A stretch of DNA of 33,321 nt. Source: an uncultured Duncaniella sp. GTDB lineage: Bacteria; Bacteroidota; Bacteroidia; Bacteroidales; Muribaculaceae. The translations under genes were made by a program, and so were the position numbers. The notes under the pieces are model-generated. The model saw nothing but the letters and a program-made list of their open reading frames with translations, was not told where the DNA came from and made no database searches. Shown piece by piece: positions 14,388-23,034 of the stretch; position 1 is the stretch's first letter; each line of letters opens with the position of its first letter. The DNA lies in NCBI RefSeq assembly GCF_910578445.1, contig NZ_CAJTQC010000031.1, positions 1-33,321 on the forward strand, in the 5' to 3' direction.

Positions 14388-15395
14388 ATGCCCGGTCTTT
14401 TCGATTCGTTTGATGACCACACTATCGAAAACGGCGATTTCCGCATTATTCCCGACAAAAAGATGGAGGAAATAACGCGGGAAATCAGGCGTGGACAACA
14501 ATCGGCAGGTGTAATTGACGAACTTCCGCCATTGGCAGCCAATGAAAAGGTATATTTCATGAGCTTCGGCAGCGGAAGCTCAGGCAACTGCTCGTATATC
14601 GGAGACAGCCAGAGCGGATTTCTCATCGACGCCGGTGTGGAAATCGCAAAAGTTGTGGACAGCCTGCGTCGCAACGGCATTTCGATGGAAAGAGTCAAAG
14701 GGATATGCCTCACGCATGACCACGGCGACCACATCCGCGATGTCTACGGGCTTCTACGCCGCTACCGTCATCTGAAAGTCTACTGCACGCCGAAGGCTCT
14801 CAACGGCATCCTGCGCCGACACAATGTGTCGCGACGCATCAAGGACTATCATGCGCCCATCTACAAGGAATTCCCGTTCCGTATAGGCAACTTCGAAATC
14901 ACGGCTTTTGAAGTGACGCACGACGGAGCTGACAATGCCGGATATTTCATCACCCACGGCGACATCCGCTTTGCCGTGGCAACCGACCTCGGCTGCATCA
15001 GCGAACGCGTGAACCACTACATGCGCCAAGCCACACATATTGTCATCGAGGCTAACTATGACCTCCAGATGCTGCGCGAAGGACGCTATCCCGAATATCT
15101 CAAAGCACGCATCGAGGCTGCCAACGGACATCTTGACAACCGCGTGACCGCTCAATTTCTCGCCGACATATACACACCTGAACTGCGCAACGTGTTCCTC
15201 TGTCACCTTTCACTCGACAACAACACCCCCCACAAGGCAATCGACGCAGTGGAAAGCGCCCTCAGGGCTGCCGGTGTAAGATATTTCGGCAACGGCTTCA
15301 ACTGCCTCAATGACGCTGACGCGCCCGAACCACGCATCCATCTCACCGCCCTGCCCCGATTCGAAGCCTCTCCGCTTTATCCATTGGAGCTTTAG
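14388..15395 (+). CDS. Metallo-beta-lactamase-fold hydrolase (YycJ/WalJ-like)
   Basis: MBL-fold metal-dependent hydrolase of 335 residues. After a polar N-terminal extension of about 50 residues comes the fold: YFMSFGSGSSGNCSYIG, the metal site LTHDHGDHIRD, then EVTHDGADNAGYFI with a further His, ATDLGC with Asp, EANYD, and a late His in LCHLSLDNN. The SGSSGNC start and overall order match the YycJ/WalJ group, thought to be exonuclease-like; the activity is inferred. The ATG at 14388 is preferred; the frame extends 11 codons further to a TTG at 14355. It lies 116 bases after the methyltransferase and 21 bases before the HD gene, with which it probably shares a transcript. Confidence 0.87.
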   Translation: MPGLFDSFDDHTIENGDFRIIPDKKMEEITREIRRGQQSAGVIDELPPLAANEKVYFMSFGSGSSGNCSYIGDSQSGFLIDAGVEIAKVVDSLRRNGISMERVKGICLTHDHGDHIRDVYGLLRRYRHLKVYCTPKALNGILRRHNVSRRIKDYHAPIYKEFPFRIGNFEITAFEVTHDGADNAGYFITHGDIRFAVATDLGCISERVNHYMRQATHIVIEANYDLQMLREGRYPEYLKARIEAANGHLDNRVTAQFLADIYTPELRNVFLCHLSLDNNTPHKAIDAVESALRAAGVRYFGNGFNCLNDADAPEPRIHLTALPRFEASPLYPLEL

Positions 15396-15416
15396 GCCAT
15401 AACCGTCAACCACACT

Positions 15417-16073
15417 ATGATAACACCTGCTGAATTTTACAGGTCGCTTCCGGGCAACCTACAACAAAAATTCTCCGAATGGAGCGATTTCCTCTACAAC
15501 GACGTGGAGTTCAACATGCCCGACAGTCCTCTGCATGCAATGGGACATTGCGAACGTGTGCTGTTCCACGCGCTTTTCATGGGCAACCGCGAGATGGGCG
15601 GACAAGACTTCGAGGCGCTTGAAATACTCGCTCATGCAGCGGTGTTTCACGACACCCGGCGACTGGATGAATATCAGGACACAGGCCACGGCGCACGCGC
15701 TGCGGTCTACTATGAGGATTTCTGCCGTCAGCCTGACTGTGACATCACGTTTCATCCCGAAGCCGCCTGCCTGATGCGCTACCACGACCTTGACGACAAG
15801 GTCGGAATCGAAGCTATCCGCAAAGCCTTCCCTGAAAATCACGGACGTGTCGAGAAACTCTATGCCATATTCAAGGATGCCGACGCACTTGACCGATGGA
15901 GGCTCGGACGGTGGGGGCTTGATGAAAAATATCTCCGGACTCCGTCATCACGTCTTTTAGTCGAGGCTGCCCGACGTCTGGTGAACGCCACCATGTCGCC
16001 CGAAGTGCTCGACCACTACGACAGGCTTGTCGACAGCATAATGCGCAAGAAAAACAAGGATAATACGAAATAG
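15417..16073 (+). CDS. HD-domain putative phosphohydrolase
   Basis: Soluble 218-residue protein with an HD metal site: His in LHAMGHCERVLFHA, the paired HD in AHAAVFHDTRRLDEY, further His in MRYHDLDD, and the final Asp in FKDADALDRWRLG. The order H...HD...D is that of HD phosphohydrolases acting on nucleotides or phosphoesters; the substrate cannot be told from sequence. It starts 21 bases after the MBL gene, so the two are likely co-transcribed. A bidirectional terminator follows. Confidence 0.82.
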   Translation: MITPAEFYRSLPGNLQQKFSEWSDFLYNDVEFNMPDSPLHAMGHCERVLFHALFMGNREMGGQDFEALEILAHAAVFHDTRRLDEYQDTGHGARAAVYYEDFCRQPDCDITFHPEAACLMRYHDLDDKVGIEAIRKAFPENHGRVEKLYAIFKDADALDRWRLGRWGLDEKYLRTPSSRLLVEAARRLVNATMSPEVLDHYDRLVDSIMRKKNKDNTK

Positions 16074-16086
16074 ACAGAATCTGAAT

Positions 16087-16137
16087 AAAAACCACGTGGC
16101 AGCTATTGACTTTTCAACAGCTGCCACGTAGTTTTTA
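16087..16137. terminator. Bidirectional terminator between the HD gene and queA
   Basis: A 17-base stem (16087-16103 with 16119-16135) with one mismatch. It begins with an A run and ends with a T run, so it can stop transcription from both converging operons. Confidence 0.87.
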
Positions 16138-16152
16138 ACACTCAGATGATTT

Positions 16153-17385
16153 TTACAGGAATAGACATGCGTCGCCATATGACAGGAAGCGGAAACGCGG
16201 ATCTGCGAGGGCGTAATCATAGATTGAACGCCAGTCAGGGCTGCCCGGACTGCTTTGGAGAAATGCCGAGACGAGAAGCAGAAGCGTGGACCGCGGCTGG
16301 TGAAAGTTTGTCACCATTCCCTTGACCACCTTATATTGATAGCCCGGCGCTATCATCAGCCGCGTTGAAGCGACAAAGACAGATTCACCGGTCTTATCCA
16401 GATGGAGCAATATGGCTTTCATCGCATCCGAAACCGACAGTTGTGGATGGGACGGATCGTAGGGATACCACTGCGGAAGCACATCTGCCGGCAATCCCTG
16501 CGCGAGACGGCATCCGAGATGATAGAGACTCTCAAGAGTGCGGACAGAAGTCGTCCCCACGGCAATCACACGACGCGACGTGCCGGCAAGCTCGGCTATC
16601 AGCTCACGGCCGACAGCGATGAACTCGCTGTGCATGTCATGCTCGCCGATGACATCGGATTTGACCGGCTGAAACGTACCCGCACCGACGTGGAGCGTCA
16701 GTTCCCGACGAGGAATACCGCGACAGTCTATTTCCGAAAGCACCTCAGGCGTGAAATGCAGTCCGGCCGTAGGAGCGGCGACCGACCCGTCGATGTGGGA
16801 AAACACGGTCTGATAGTCGCGCGAATCACTTTCCTCGGTCGAACGGTTGAGATAAGGCGGAATCGGAATCTCGCCGACAGCAGAGATTATGCGCGAGAAT
16901 GTTACAGCCTCATTATCCCATGAAAACTCGACGACCGAAGTGTTGCCTTCGCGTGCAATACGCGTGGCCACGAGAGTCAGGCTCTCACCGTCAATCACGA
17001 GAGGCATGCGCAGAGGTTCGTTTTTCCAGCGCTTGGAGTTGCCGACAAAACATGTCCACGAACAGCGGCCTGTCGATGCAAAGCTACACGCGTAATCAGC
17101 GGGGACAGACGGTTCGAGACAGAAAATCTCAATCAACGCACCGTCCGAAGCCTCACCCTTGCGGAAGCGCAGGCGGGCGTTGATAACACGGGTATTGTTG
17201 TAGACCAGCATCGAGTCGGCGGGGAGCAGCTCAGGCAATTCGCTGAAAATGCGGGTCGACACTTCGCCGTTGCCATCCTTCACAAGCAACAGACAGGAAT
17301 CGCGAACGGCAAGCGGATGCTTGGCTATACGTTCGTCGGGAAGAGGATAGTCGAATTTATCTATTCGTATGTCGCGGATATTCAT
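16153..17385 (-). CDS. queA: tRNA preQ1(34) S-adenosylmethionine ribosyltransferase-isomerase
   Basis: Transfers and isomerises the ribosyl group of SAM onto preQ1 in tRNA to give epoxyqueuosine. The start MNIRDIRIDKFDYPLPDERI is the family N-terminus. Others are SMLVYNNTRVINARL, SVAAPTAGLHFTPEVL, RELTLHVGAGTFQPV, VGTTSVRTLESL and the C-terminal MVTNFHQPRSTLLLLVSAF. The protein has 410 residues, longer than the roughly 350 of E. coli QueA; the extra length appears in the middle and near the C-terminal third. The ATG overlaps the rpe stop by 4 bases (ATGA). Last gene of the dedA-rpe-queA block. Confidence 0.96.
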   Translation of the reverse strand: MNIRDIRIDKFDYPLPDERIAKHPLAVRDSCLLLVKDGNGEVSTRIFSELPELLPADSMLVYNNTRVINARLRFRKGEASDGALIEIFCLEPSVPADYACSFASTGRCSWTCFVGNSKRWKNEPLRMPLVIDGESLTLVATRIAREGNTSVVEFSWDNEAVTFSRIISAVGEIPIPPYLNRSTEESDSRDYQTVFSHIDGSVAAPTAGLHFTPEVLSEIDCRGIPRRELTLHVGAGTFQPVKSDVIGEHDMHSEFIAVGRELIAELAGTSRRVIAVGTTSVRTLESLYHLGCRLAQGLPADVLPQWYPYDPSHPQLSVSDAMKAILLHLDKTGESVFVASTRLMIAPGYQYKVVKGMVTNFHQPRSTLLLLVSAFLQSSPGSPDWRSIYDYALADPRFRFLSYGDACLFL

Positions 17386-18035
17386 ACATCAAGTTCTATA
17401 AGATCGGCGATAGCCTTATGGGGATCGTCGGCGCCAAACACATAGCTTCCGGCAACCAGCACATCAGCTCCGGCTTCAATGAGGGCCGGGGCTGTGGAAA
17501 GATTGACACCGCCGTCAATCTCGATGATGGTCTCTGAGCCGGTCTCCTCGATAAGAGCACGCAACTCACGCACCTTGCGGAGCGTGTTGGGGATGAAACT
17601 CTGGCCTCCGAATCCGGGGTTGACACTCATGAGAAGCACCATGTCAAGTTCACGGATTATATCACGCAGAAGCATGACAGGCGTGGCCGGATTGAGGGTC
17701 ACGGCCGGGCGCATGCCTGCATCACGGATGGTGTGGATGACGCGGTCGAGATGCGTGCATGCTTCCCAGTGCACATTCATTATCTCAGCACCGGCATCAC
17801 GCACGCGGTCTACATAACGGCCCGGCTCGGCCACCATCATGTGGACATCCAGAGGTTTTTCGGCAATGGTGCTTATGGCTTTGATGACCGGGAAACCGAT
17901 AGTGATGTTGGGAACAAACATTCCGTCCATCACATCAATATGTATCATGGACGCACGACTCGTGTTGACCATGCTGACAGCTTCGCCAAGACGGGCGAAA
18001 TCGGCTGAAAGAAGAGAGGGAGCTACTTGTATCAT
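17382..18035 (-). CDS. rpe: Ribulose-phosphate 3-epimerase
   Basis: Interconverts ribulose 5-phosphate and xylulose 5-phosphate in the pentose phosphate pathway. The 217-residue TIM barrel shows VAPSLLSADFARLG, the metal/catalytic HIDVMDGMFVPN, DVHMMVAEP, MSVNPGFGGQSFIP, and EIDGGVNLSTA with the second catalytic Asp. It overlaps queA by 4 bases and follows dedA by 68 bases. Confidence 0.97.
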   Translation of the reverse strand: MIQVAPSLLSADFARLGEAVSMVNTSRASMIHIDVMDGMFVPNITIGFPVIKAISTIAEKPLDVHMMVAEPGRYVDRVRDAGAEIMNVHWEACTHLDRVIHTIRDAGMRPAVTLNPATPVMLLRDIIRELDMVLLMSVNPGFGGQSFIPNTLRKVRELRALIEETGSETIIEIDGGVNLSTAPALIEAGADVLVAGSYVFGADDPHKAIADLIELDV

Positions 18036-18103
18036 ATCAACTCTTGATGTGCACTATTAAGAAATTAATAAAAAAGAAAACCGGTAGAAGGAAAGGACGG
18101 CTC

Positions 18104-18790
18104 TCAGACTGTCGGAGTCTTCTGACGGGGCTTAAAGGCATTCCAGAGGATGACACCCACGCAGATGATGCCGATGCCGATGCCGACATATGTGAGGTAG
18201 TCGTTATACTCCTCGACCTTGGCATAAAGCTGATCCTGCGGGACCATTTTTCCAAGCCAGTAACCGAGAGCACCCAGCACGACGTTCCATGTCAGCGCTC
18301 CGAGTCCTGTAAAAATTATGAACTTACCGACATTCATACGGGCGAGTCCCGCAGGAATCGATATAAGCTGACGGACTGCGGGAATCAGACGGCCGATAAA
18401 GGTCGACGCAGCCCCGTGTTTGTCGAAATATTCCTCCGCATGGCGCACCTTAGCCTCGTCAATCAGACAGGCATGGCCGAAACGGCTGTTTGCAAACTTA
18501 TAGACAATCGGACGCCCGATCCACACGGAAAGATAGTAGTTGATGAGCGCACCGATAATCGCGCCTACAGTAGCAATACCGACAACGGCAAAAATATCGA
18601 CATCGCCTTTAGTGCATGCAAGATATGCAGCCGGAGGAACTATGACTTCCGAAGGAAAAGGGATGAAAGAGCTCTCGACAATCATAAATCCGAGCACAAG
18701 AAGATAGACCGTCATTGGATCGGCGACCAGAAACTTCGCCATGATTCCGGCAGGATCAAAGATTGCCAGAAGAGGGAGTAAATCAAACAT
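18104..18790 (-). CDS. DedA/VTT-family membrane protein
   Basis: Inner-membrane protein of 228 residues with several hydrophobic helices and the DedA signature: MIVESSFIPFPSEVIVPPAAY, then GRLIPAVRQLISIPAGLARM with conserved Arg and Gly, and GALTWNVVLGALGYWLG. Family members are thought to move lipids across the membrane (known of the family). The start at 18790 is preceded by a leader of about 100 bases with a promoter-like box. Confidence 0.93.
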   Translation of the reverse strand: MFDLLPLLAIFDPAGIMAKFLVADPMTVYLLVLGFMIVESSFIPFPSEVIVPPAAYLACTKGDVDIFAVVGIATVGAIIGALINYYLSVWIGRPIVYKFANSRFGHACLIDEAKVRHAEEYFDKHGAASTFIGRLIPAVRQLISIPAGLARMNVGKFIIFTGLGALTWNVVLGALGYWLGKMVPQDQLYAKVEEYNDYLTYVGIGIGIICVGVILWNAFKPRQKTPTV

Positions 18791-18897
18791 TTTCTAAAAA
18801 TTATATGTGTGAGTAACGCAAATAATACATCAGAAGCAGATGATAAGAATATAATTACACTGCTATAATGAAGAAGAACCGCAAAGAGTTCACATTG

Positions 18898-18928
18898 CAA
18901 AATTACATATTTAATAAGTAATAACAAT
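18898..18928 (-). promoter_or_regulatory. Candidate promoter of dedA
   Basis: The minus strand reads TAATTTTG (18905 to 18898) with ATTG at the -33 position 19 bp upstream, close to TTTG-N19/20-TAnnTTTG. Confidence 0.5.
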
Positions 18929-18956
18929 GGCTACCGAGTAATCAGTAGCCATTGTT
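18923..18956. terminator. Stem-loop downstream of the UDG-like gene
   Basis: A 12-bp perfect stem AACAATGGCTAC (18923-18934) with 18945-18956 and a 10-base loop. On the minus strand it follows the end of the UDG-like gene by about 50 bases, with a modest AT tail. It partly overlaps the dedA promoter region. Confidence 0.5.
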
Positions 18957-19006
18957 GTGCAAATTTGATTATTACGGGGCGACCTCAGAACCGCCCAAGC
19001 TATCAA

Positions 19007-19597
19007 TCATATCAGGCCGGCTCGAATGAAAAGCTTCCGATAGGCCTCGGCCTTGGCCTCAACCGCAAGCGGATAGGCCCGCGATGTCGACGGCATGCGC
19101 GTGATTTCAAGTTCACGCCCGTCAGCCGCCCACTGCACGTCGACCCACTCACCGATTTTAGGGAGAGGCGACGATGTGATCATTGCCACCACGCTTGCCG
19201 CCTTCTCGCCGGTGGTGGCAATAAAACGGCAGTCAGGCATCTCGGCAAGCAATGCCCCGAGATTGACCGGCTCAACGATATCAAGAAATTTGTCGGAGGC
19301 ATTGTCCTTCAGCCTTCTGACCGCCGCGCCTGTGTCGTGGAGTGCAATTCCCTTTTCGGTCAGGAACTTCCGGATTGAAGCCTCGTCAAACGTACCGTCG
19401 GAAAAGCGGAAATGATTAACGTCGTCATAGAAGATTATCCCCATGACGCGCCAGAAGTCATTGGTCTTGTTGGGGTAATAGAACTCCATCGACCATCTAA
19501 GAGGCTTCGGAGGGAAAGTCCCCATAATCAACACCCGCGCATCGTGCGGGATGAACGGAGGGAAGGGGTGACGCTCGACAGGTATATTGTCAGTCAT
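19007..19597 (-). CDS. Uracil-DNA glycosylase superfamily protein
   Basis: A 196-residue member of the UDG superfamily, different from Ung. Visible are the N-terminal strand and loop VLIMGTFPPKPLRWSMEFYY, then NKTNDFWRVMG, resembling the GSFPG...YY...N.FW pattern of the hypoxanthine-DNA glycosylase type (family 6). The C-terminal RMPSTSRAYPL fits the superfamily's second motif. The base removed cannot be assigned; deaminated purine or uracil is likely. It starts 31 bases after the flavodiiron gene, so it probably shares its mRNA, linking DNA-damage repair with oxygen or NO removal. Confidence 0.78.
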   Translation of the reverse strand: MTDNIPVERHPFPPFIPHDARVLIMGTFPPKPLRWSMEFYYPNKTNDFWRVMGIIFYDDVNHFRFSDGTFDEASIRKFLTEKGIALHDTGAAVRRLKDNASDKFLDIVEPVNLGALLAEMPDCRFIATTGEKAASVVAMITSSPLPKIGEWVDVQWAADGRELEITRMPSTSRAYPLAVEAKAEAYRKLFIRAGLI

Positions 19598-19628
19598 AGC
19601 TGCTCGGAAGAGTTAAGTCGGATAGGAT

Positions 19629-20825
19629 TTATTGAAGGAGTTTTGCAGCAAGAGCGCCTGCGGCTTCGCGACATTGCCGCAACTGCTCGGCGGTCGCAGC
19701 CTGTTTGAAAGCTATCGGGTCGGCGACGCTCACAGCCCCGATACTTTCAATGTACGAGCCCATCACACCTACCGCCTTCTGCCCCCAAGTGCAAGAGCCG
19801 ATGAGAAGCACATCGCGGTTCTTCACTCCGCGTGTGGCAATCGCCTCCATGACGTTGCGCACCGGCGGGAAAAGAGTATCGGAATATGTCGGAGCTGCGA
19901 CTACCAGACCGCGATGCCTGAAAATATCGCTCAACATGAAGCTCAGGTCAGAGACCGAGGCATTATGTACATCTATCTCCTTGATTCCGGCTTCGGCAAG
20001 AGCCTCGGCCGCAGTCTCGGCCATCAGTTCAGTGTTGCCATACATCGAACCGTAGATAATCGTGACACCATTGTCGAGCGGTTCATAGAGGCTGAGCTTG
20101 TCATAAAGACCGACAACCTCGGCAATACGCTCGCGCCACACCGGGCCGTGGGTAGTGCAGAGAGTGCGCACGGCCACGCTGTCAAACTTCCTCAAGGCTT
20201 TCTGGACGAACAAGCCGTATTTACCAACTATACTGCTGTAATAACGGACCATCTCGGGGAAATAGCGTGAGGTATCCATATCACTGTCGACCACAGCTCC
20301 GGCCAATGCGCCGAAACACCCGAAAGCATCTCCCGAAAACAGGGTTTCTTCCTCCACTAAATATGTCATCATTGTCTCAGGCCAGTGGACCATGGGCGTA
20401 AGCGTAAACCGAAGATTCACATCCGCGCCAAGCGACAACGTGTCTCCGTCCTTGACAACAAGAGTCTTGTCGGCCACTCCATAGAAGCCCTTGACCATTG
20501 CGAGAGTCTGTGCATTTCCGACTATGACGATGTCCGGGAAGGCATCACGCAGTATTTTTATAGCGCCCGAATGATCAGGCTCCATATGGTTTATGATAAG
20601 ATAGTCAGGCTTACGATCTCCGGCAATCTCACGGATATGCTCTATCTGGCGGAGCGCATAGCATGCCTCCACGCCGTCAACTATCGCAATCTTGTCAGCA
20701 CCAGTGACAAGATATGAATTATAGCTGACTCCGTATGGCAGGGGCCACATTGCTTCAAAACGTGATGTGATGCGGTCGTTTACACCTATATAATGTATGT
20801 GGTCTGAAATCTGTGATACTTTCAT
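19629..20825 (-). CDS. Flavodiiron protein (A-type flavoprotein)
   Basis: Reduces oxygen to water and/or nitric oxide to nitrous oxide; cytoplasmic protection of anaerobes. It has 398 residues: an N-terminal metallo-beta-lactamase-like domain with the diiron ligands in INHMEPDHSG (His80, Glu82, Asp84), His147, Asp166 and His226, then a flavodoxin domain from about 255 with the FMN loop YGSMYGNTE. There is no C-terminal rubredoxin domain, so the electron donor must be a separate protein. Substrate preference cannot be read from the sequence. First gene of a two-gene unit with the UDG-like protein; 160 bases separate it from the end of efp. Confidence 0.95.
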   Translation of the reverse strand: MKVSQISDHIHYIGVNDRITSRFEAMWPLPYGVSYNSYLVTGADKIAIVDGVEACYALRQIEHIREIAGDRKPDYLIINHMEPDHSGAIKILRDAFPDIVIVGNAQTLAMVKGFYGVADKTLVVKDGDTLSLGADVNLRFTLTPMVHWPETMMTYLVEEETLFSGDAFGCFGALAGAVVDSDMDTSRYFPEMVRYYSSIVGKYGLFVQKALRKFDSVAVRTLCTTHGPVWRERIAEVVGLYDKLSLYEPLDNGVTIIYGSMYGNTELMAETAAEALAEAGIKEIDVHNASVSDLSFMLSDIFRHRGLVVAAPTYSDTLFPPVRNVMEAIATRGVKNRDVLLIGSCTWGQKAVGVMGSYIESIGAVSVADPIAFKQAATAEQLRQCREAAGALAAKLLQ

Positions 20826-20897
20826 ATATTCAATCGCTTTTACAAGAAAAATGATATTGCGTGTATTAAATCAGATAAATTAGATAATATTAAATAG

Positions 20898-20934
20898 TAA
20901 AGGCCACGGCAATTAGATGTAACCGCAGCCTTTA
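20898..20934 (-). terminator. Possible terminator after efp
   Basis: A 12-bp stem (20898-20909 with 20923-20934) with two G:T pairs, about 50 bases after the efp stop on the minus strand. The tail is AT-rich but not a clean T run. Confidence 0.45.
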
Positions 20935-20985
20935 TTCCTATAAATTTCTTCTTGCAGGAAGTTATATTCCCGAAAAAGAGAGGTA

Positions 20986-21552
20986 TTATTCCTTGATACG
21001 CTCTACGTAAGAACCGTCGCGGGTGTCGACACGCACCTTATCGCCGATGTTGCAGAAAAGGGGCACACGGATTTCAGCGCCAGTCTCAAGAGTAGCGGGC
21101 TTGAGAGTGTTGGTTGCGGTGTCGCCCTTGATGCCGGGTTCGGTATAGGTGATTTCGAGCACAACGCTGGTGGGCATTTCACAGGTAAGGATGGTTTCGG
21201 AAGCGGCGTGAACCATAGCTTCGCAAATATCACCTTCCTTGAGGAACTGAACACCGTCGATGCTTTCGCCGGGAAGAGCTACCTGCTCGAAAGTTTCGGT
21301 GTGCATGAAGTTGTAGCCCATATCGTCGCGGTAGAGATACTGGTAGGGGCGACGCTCGATGCGCACTTCGTTAACCTTCACGCCGGAGTTCCAAGTCTTG
21401 TCGAGGACGCGTCCGGTCTTGACGTTCTTAAGCTTTGTGCGGACAAAAGCAGGGCCTTTGCCGGGCTTAACGTGGAGGAATTCAACAATAAAGAAGTAGT
21501 TGCCGTCGATATCGAGGCACATACCGTTTTTAAAGTCTGCAGTAGTTGCCAT
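20986..21552 (-). CDS. efp: Elongation factor P
   Basis: Binds stalled ribosomes and rescues translation of polyproline stretches. The 188-residue protein has the three beta-barrel domains of EF-P. The domain I loop reads VKPGKGPAFVRTK with Lys32 at the tip, the residue modified in many bacteria. The C-terminal signature GDKVRVDTRDGSYVERIKE is present. It ends the minus-strand operon, 57 bases after slyD. Confidence 0.97.
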   Translation of the reverse strand: MATTADFKNGMCLDIDGNYFFIVEFLHVKPGKGPAFVRTKLKNVKTGRVLDKTWNSGVKVNEVRIERRPYQYLYRDDMGYNFMHTETFEQVALPGESIDGVQFLKEGDICEAMVHAASETILTCEMPTSVVLEITYTEPGIKGDTATNTLKPATLETGAEIRVPLFCNIGDKVRVDTRDGSYVERIKE

Positions 21553-21609
21553 GTGTTGTAGATGGTGTTGTTTTGATTAAGCTTGAAAAATTTTTATAGC
21601 GGGCATGCA

Positions 21610-22179
21610 TTACTTGCCGCAGCCGTCACAGCCGCAAGAGCCCTCGCTTCCGCAGTCGGAGTCGCCGCATCCGCCACCGCAACATCCGCCGCCACATGTG
21701 GGGTGAAGTTCTTCGGGTGTCGCGTCGCGGACAGTCACGACCTTGCCTTTGAAGCAGAGATCCTTGCCCACAAGAGGATGGTTGAAGTCCATGACCACAT
21801 GGTCAGAGGTCACTTCAAGCACCTTGCCGGTGATGCGGAATCCGTCGCCTGTCATCATGGGGATGTAGGCTCCCTTCTTTATGGTCTCGGAGTCAAACTT
21901 TCCGTCGACCATAAAGATGTCTTTTTCAAGACGGGCCACATCGTCGGGATTATAGGGGAAACCCTCGCCGGCAGCTACGGGAACGTCAAATGTCTGACCG
22001 GGTTCAAGTCCTTCGAGCGCACGCTCAAGCGGAAGAATGAGACCTTTTGTCACTCCAAAGATAAAACGCTCGGGCTCTTCGTCGACAACGTTGTGGACAA
22101 GAGTTTCAGTCCCGTCGGGAGCGACTTCATAGAGATCATAACTTATTTCGACATATTTGCCGGGGAGAATCTTTTCCAT
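21610..22179 (-). CDS. slyD: SlyD-type FKBP peptidyl-prolyl isomerase
   Basis: Prolyl isomerase and metallochaperone. The FKBP part is split by an insert-in-flap domain: YVEISYDLYEVAPDGTE, FIFGVTKGLILPLERALEGL, then the flap with GEGFPYNPDDVARLE, and DFNHPLVGKDLCFKGKVVTV closing the fold. The tail after about residue 155 is a Cys/Gly-rich metal-binding segment with eight cysteines, comparable to the nickel-binding tail of E. coli SlyD but with almost no His. It has 189 residues. It lies between the zinc-ribbon gene (55 bases) and efp (57 bases). Confidence 0.93.
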   Translation of the reverse strand: MEKILPGKYVEISYDLYEVAPDGTETLVHNVVDEEPERFIFGVTKGLILPLERALEGLEPGQTFDVPVAAGEGFPYNPDDVARLEKDIFMVDGKFDSETIKKGAYIPMMTGDGFRITGKVLEVTSDHVVMDFNHPLVGKDLCFKGKVVTVRDATPEELHPTCGGGCCGGGCGDSDCGSEGSCGCDGCGK

Positions 22180-22234
22180 AATTTATTTTAAGTTTTTTGT
22201 TTAGTCGGTTGAGAACTGAATCAATGAAAATTCC

Positions 22235-22999
22235 TTAATCAGTCACTCCGGCCAGTTCGGGGTCAATCATAATGCGTCCGCAGTATTCACAGACGATGAT
22301 TTTCTTGTGCATCTTGATTTCCATCTGCTTCTGCGGGGGAATGCGGTTGAAGCATCCGCCACATGCGTTGCGCTGGATGTAGACAACGCCGAGACCGTTG
22401 CGGGCATTCTTGCGGATTCGCTTGAAAGCTGTGAGAGTGCGTGTGTCGATCTTAGGTTCGATTTCCTTTGCGTTCAGACGCAGACGCTCTTCGTCTTTCT
22501 TTGTTTCCGACACGATTTCCTCAAGCTGGTGGCGCTTGTCGACAAGGATGTGGTTGCGGTCGGCAAGCGATTCCTCAGCCGCAGCAATGTCAGCGGTCTT
22601 GTTTTCAATCTCGCGGGCATACTGGTTGATGCGCTTTTCCGAAAGCTGGATTTCTAGAGTCTGGAATTCTATCTCCTTTGATAACAAATCAAACTCACGA
22701 TTGTTGCGCACATTGTCGAGCTGCTGCTTATAGGTAGCTATCTGAGCCTGAGCCTGCTCGATGTTGTTTTTCTCCTTAGCCGACTTGAGGCGCAGGTCCT
22801 CGATCTCGGCATGGAACTTATCGACGCGGGTGTGGAGACCTTCGATCTGGTCTTCGAGGTCACGCACTTCCTCAGGCAGCTCACCGCGGATGGTCTTGAT
22901 GCGGTCAATCTCGGAGAGGATGGTCTGGAGCTCGTAGAGGGCGCGGAGGCGCTGCTCAACTGACAATGACTGTTCGGGTTTATTTTGGTCTATCGCCAT
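22235..22999 (-). CDS. Coiled-coil protein with C4 zinc ribbon
   Basis: A 254-residue protein of the widespread family with a long N-terminal coiled coil (about residues 10-180, rich in Glu, Lys, Leu) and a C-terminal four-Cys zinc ribbon: CGGC ... CEYC within about 30 residues, with RIPPQKQMEI between. Function is unknown; it often neighbours nif3-like genes, as here (35 bases after the nif3-like gene). Probably cytoplasmic; nucleic-acid binding is a guess. Confidence 0.87.
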   Translation of the reverse strand: MAIDQNKPEQSLSVEQRLRALYELQTILSEIDRIKTIRGELPEEVRDLEDQIEGLHTRVDKFHAEIEDLRLKSAKEKNNIEQAQAQIATYKQQLDNVRNNREFDLLSKEIEFQTLEIQLSEKRINQYAREIENKTADIAAAEESLADRNHILVDKRHQLEEIVSETKKDEERLRLNAKEIEPKIDTRTLTAFKRIRKNARNGLGVVYIQRNACGGCFNRIPPQKQMEIKMHKKIIVCEYCGRIMIDPELAGVTD

Positions 23000-23034
23000 A
23001 TATGTATATATGTAGAATTTTTATAATTCTTCTT

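Noticed and set aside
18044..18781. A 245-residue plus-strand frame
   Set aside because: Antisense to dedA, which has clear family motifs; composition is low-quality and charged.
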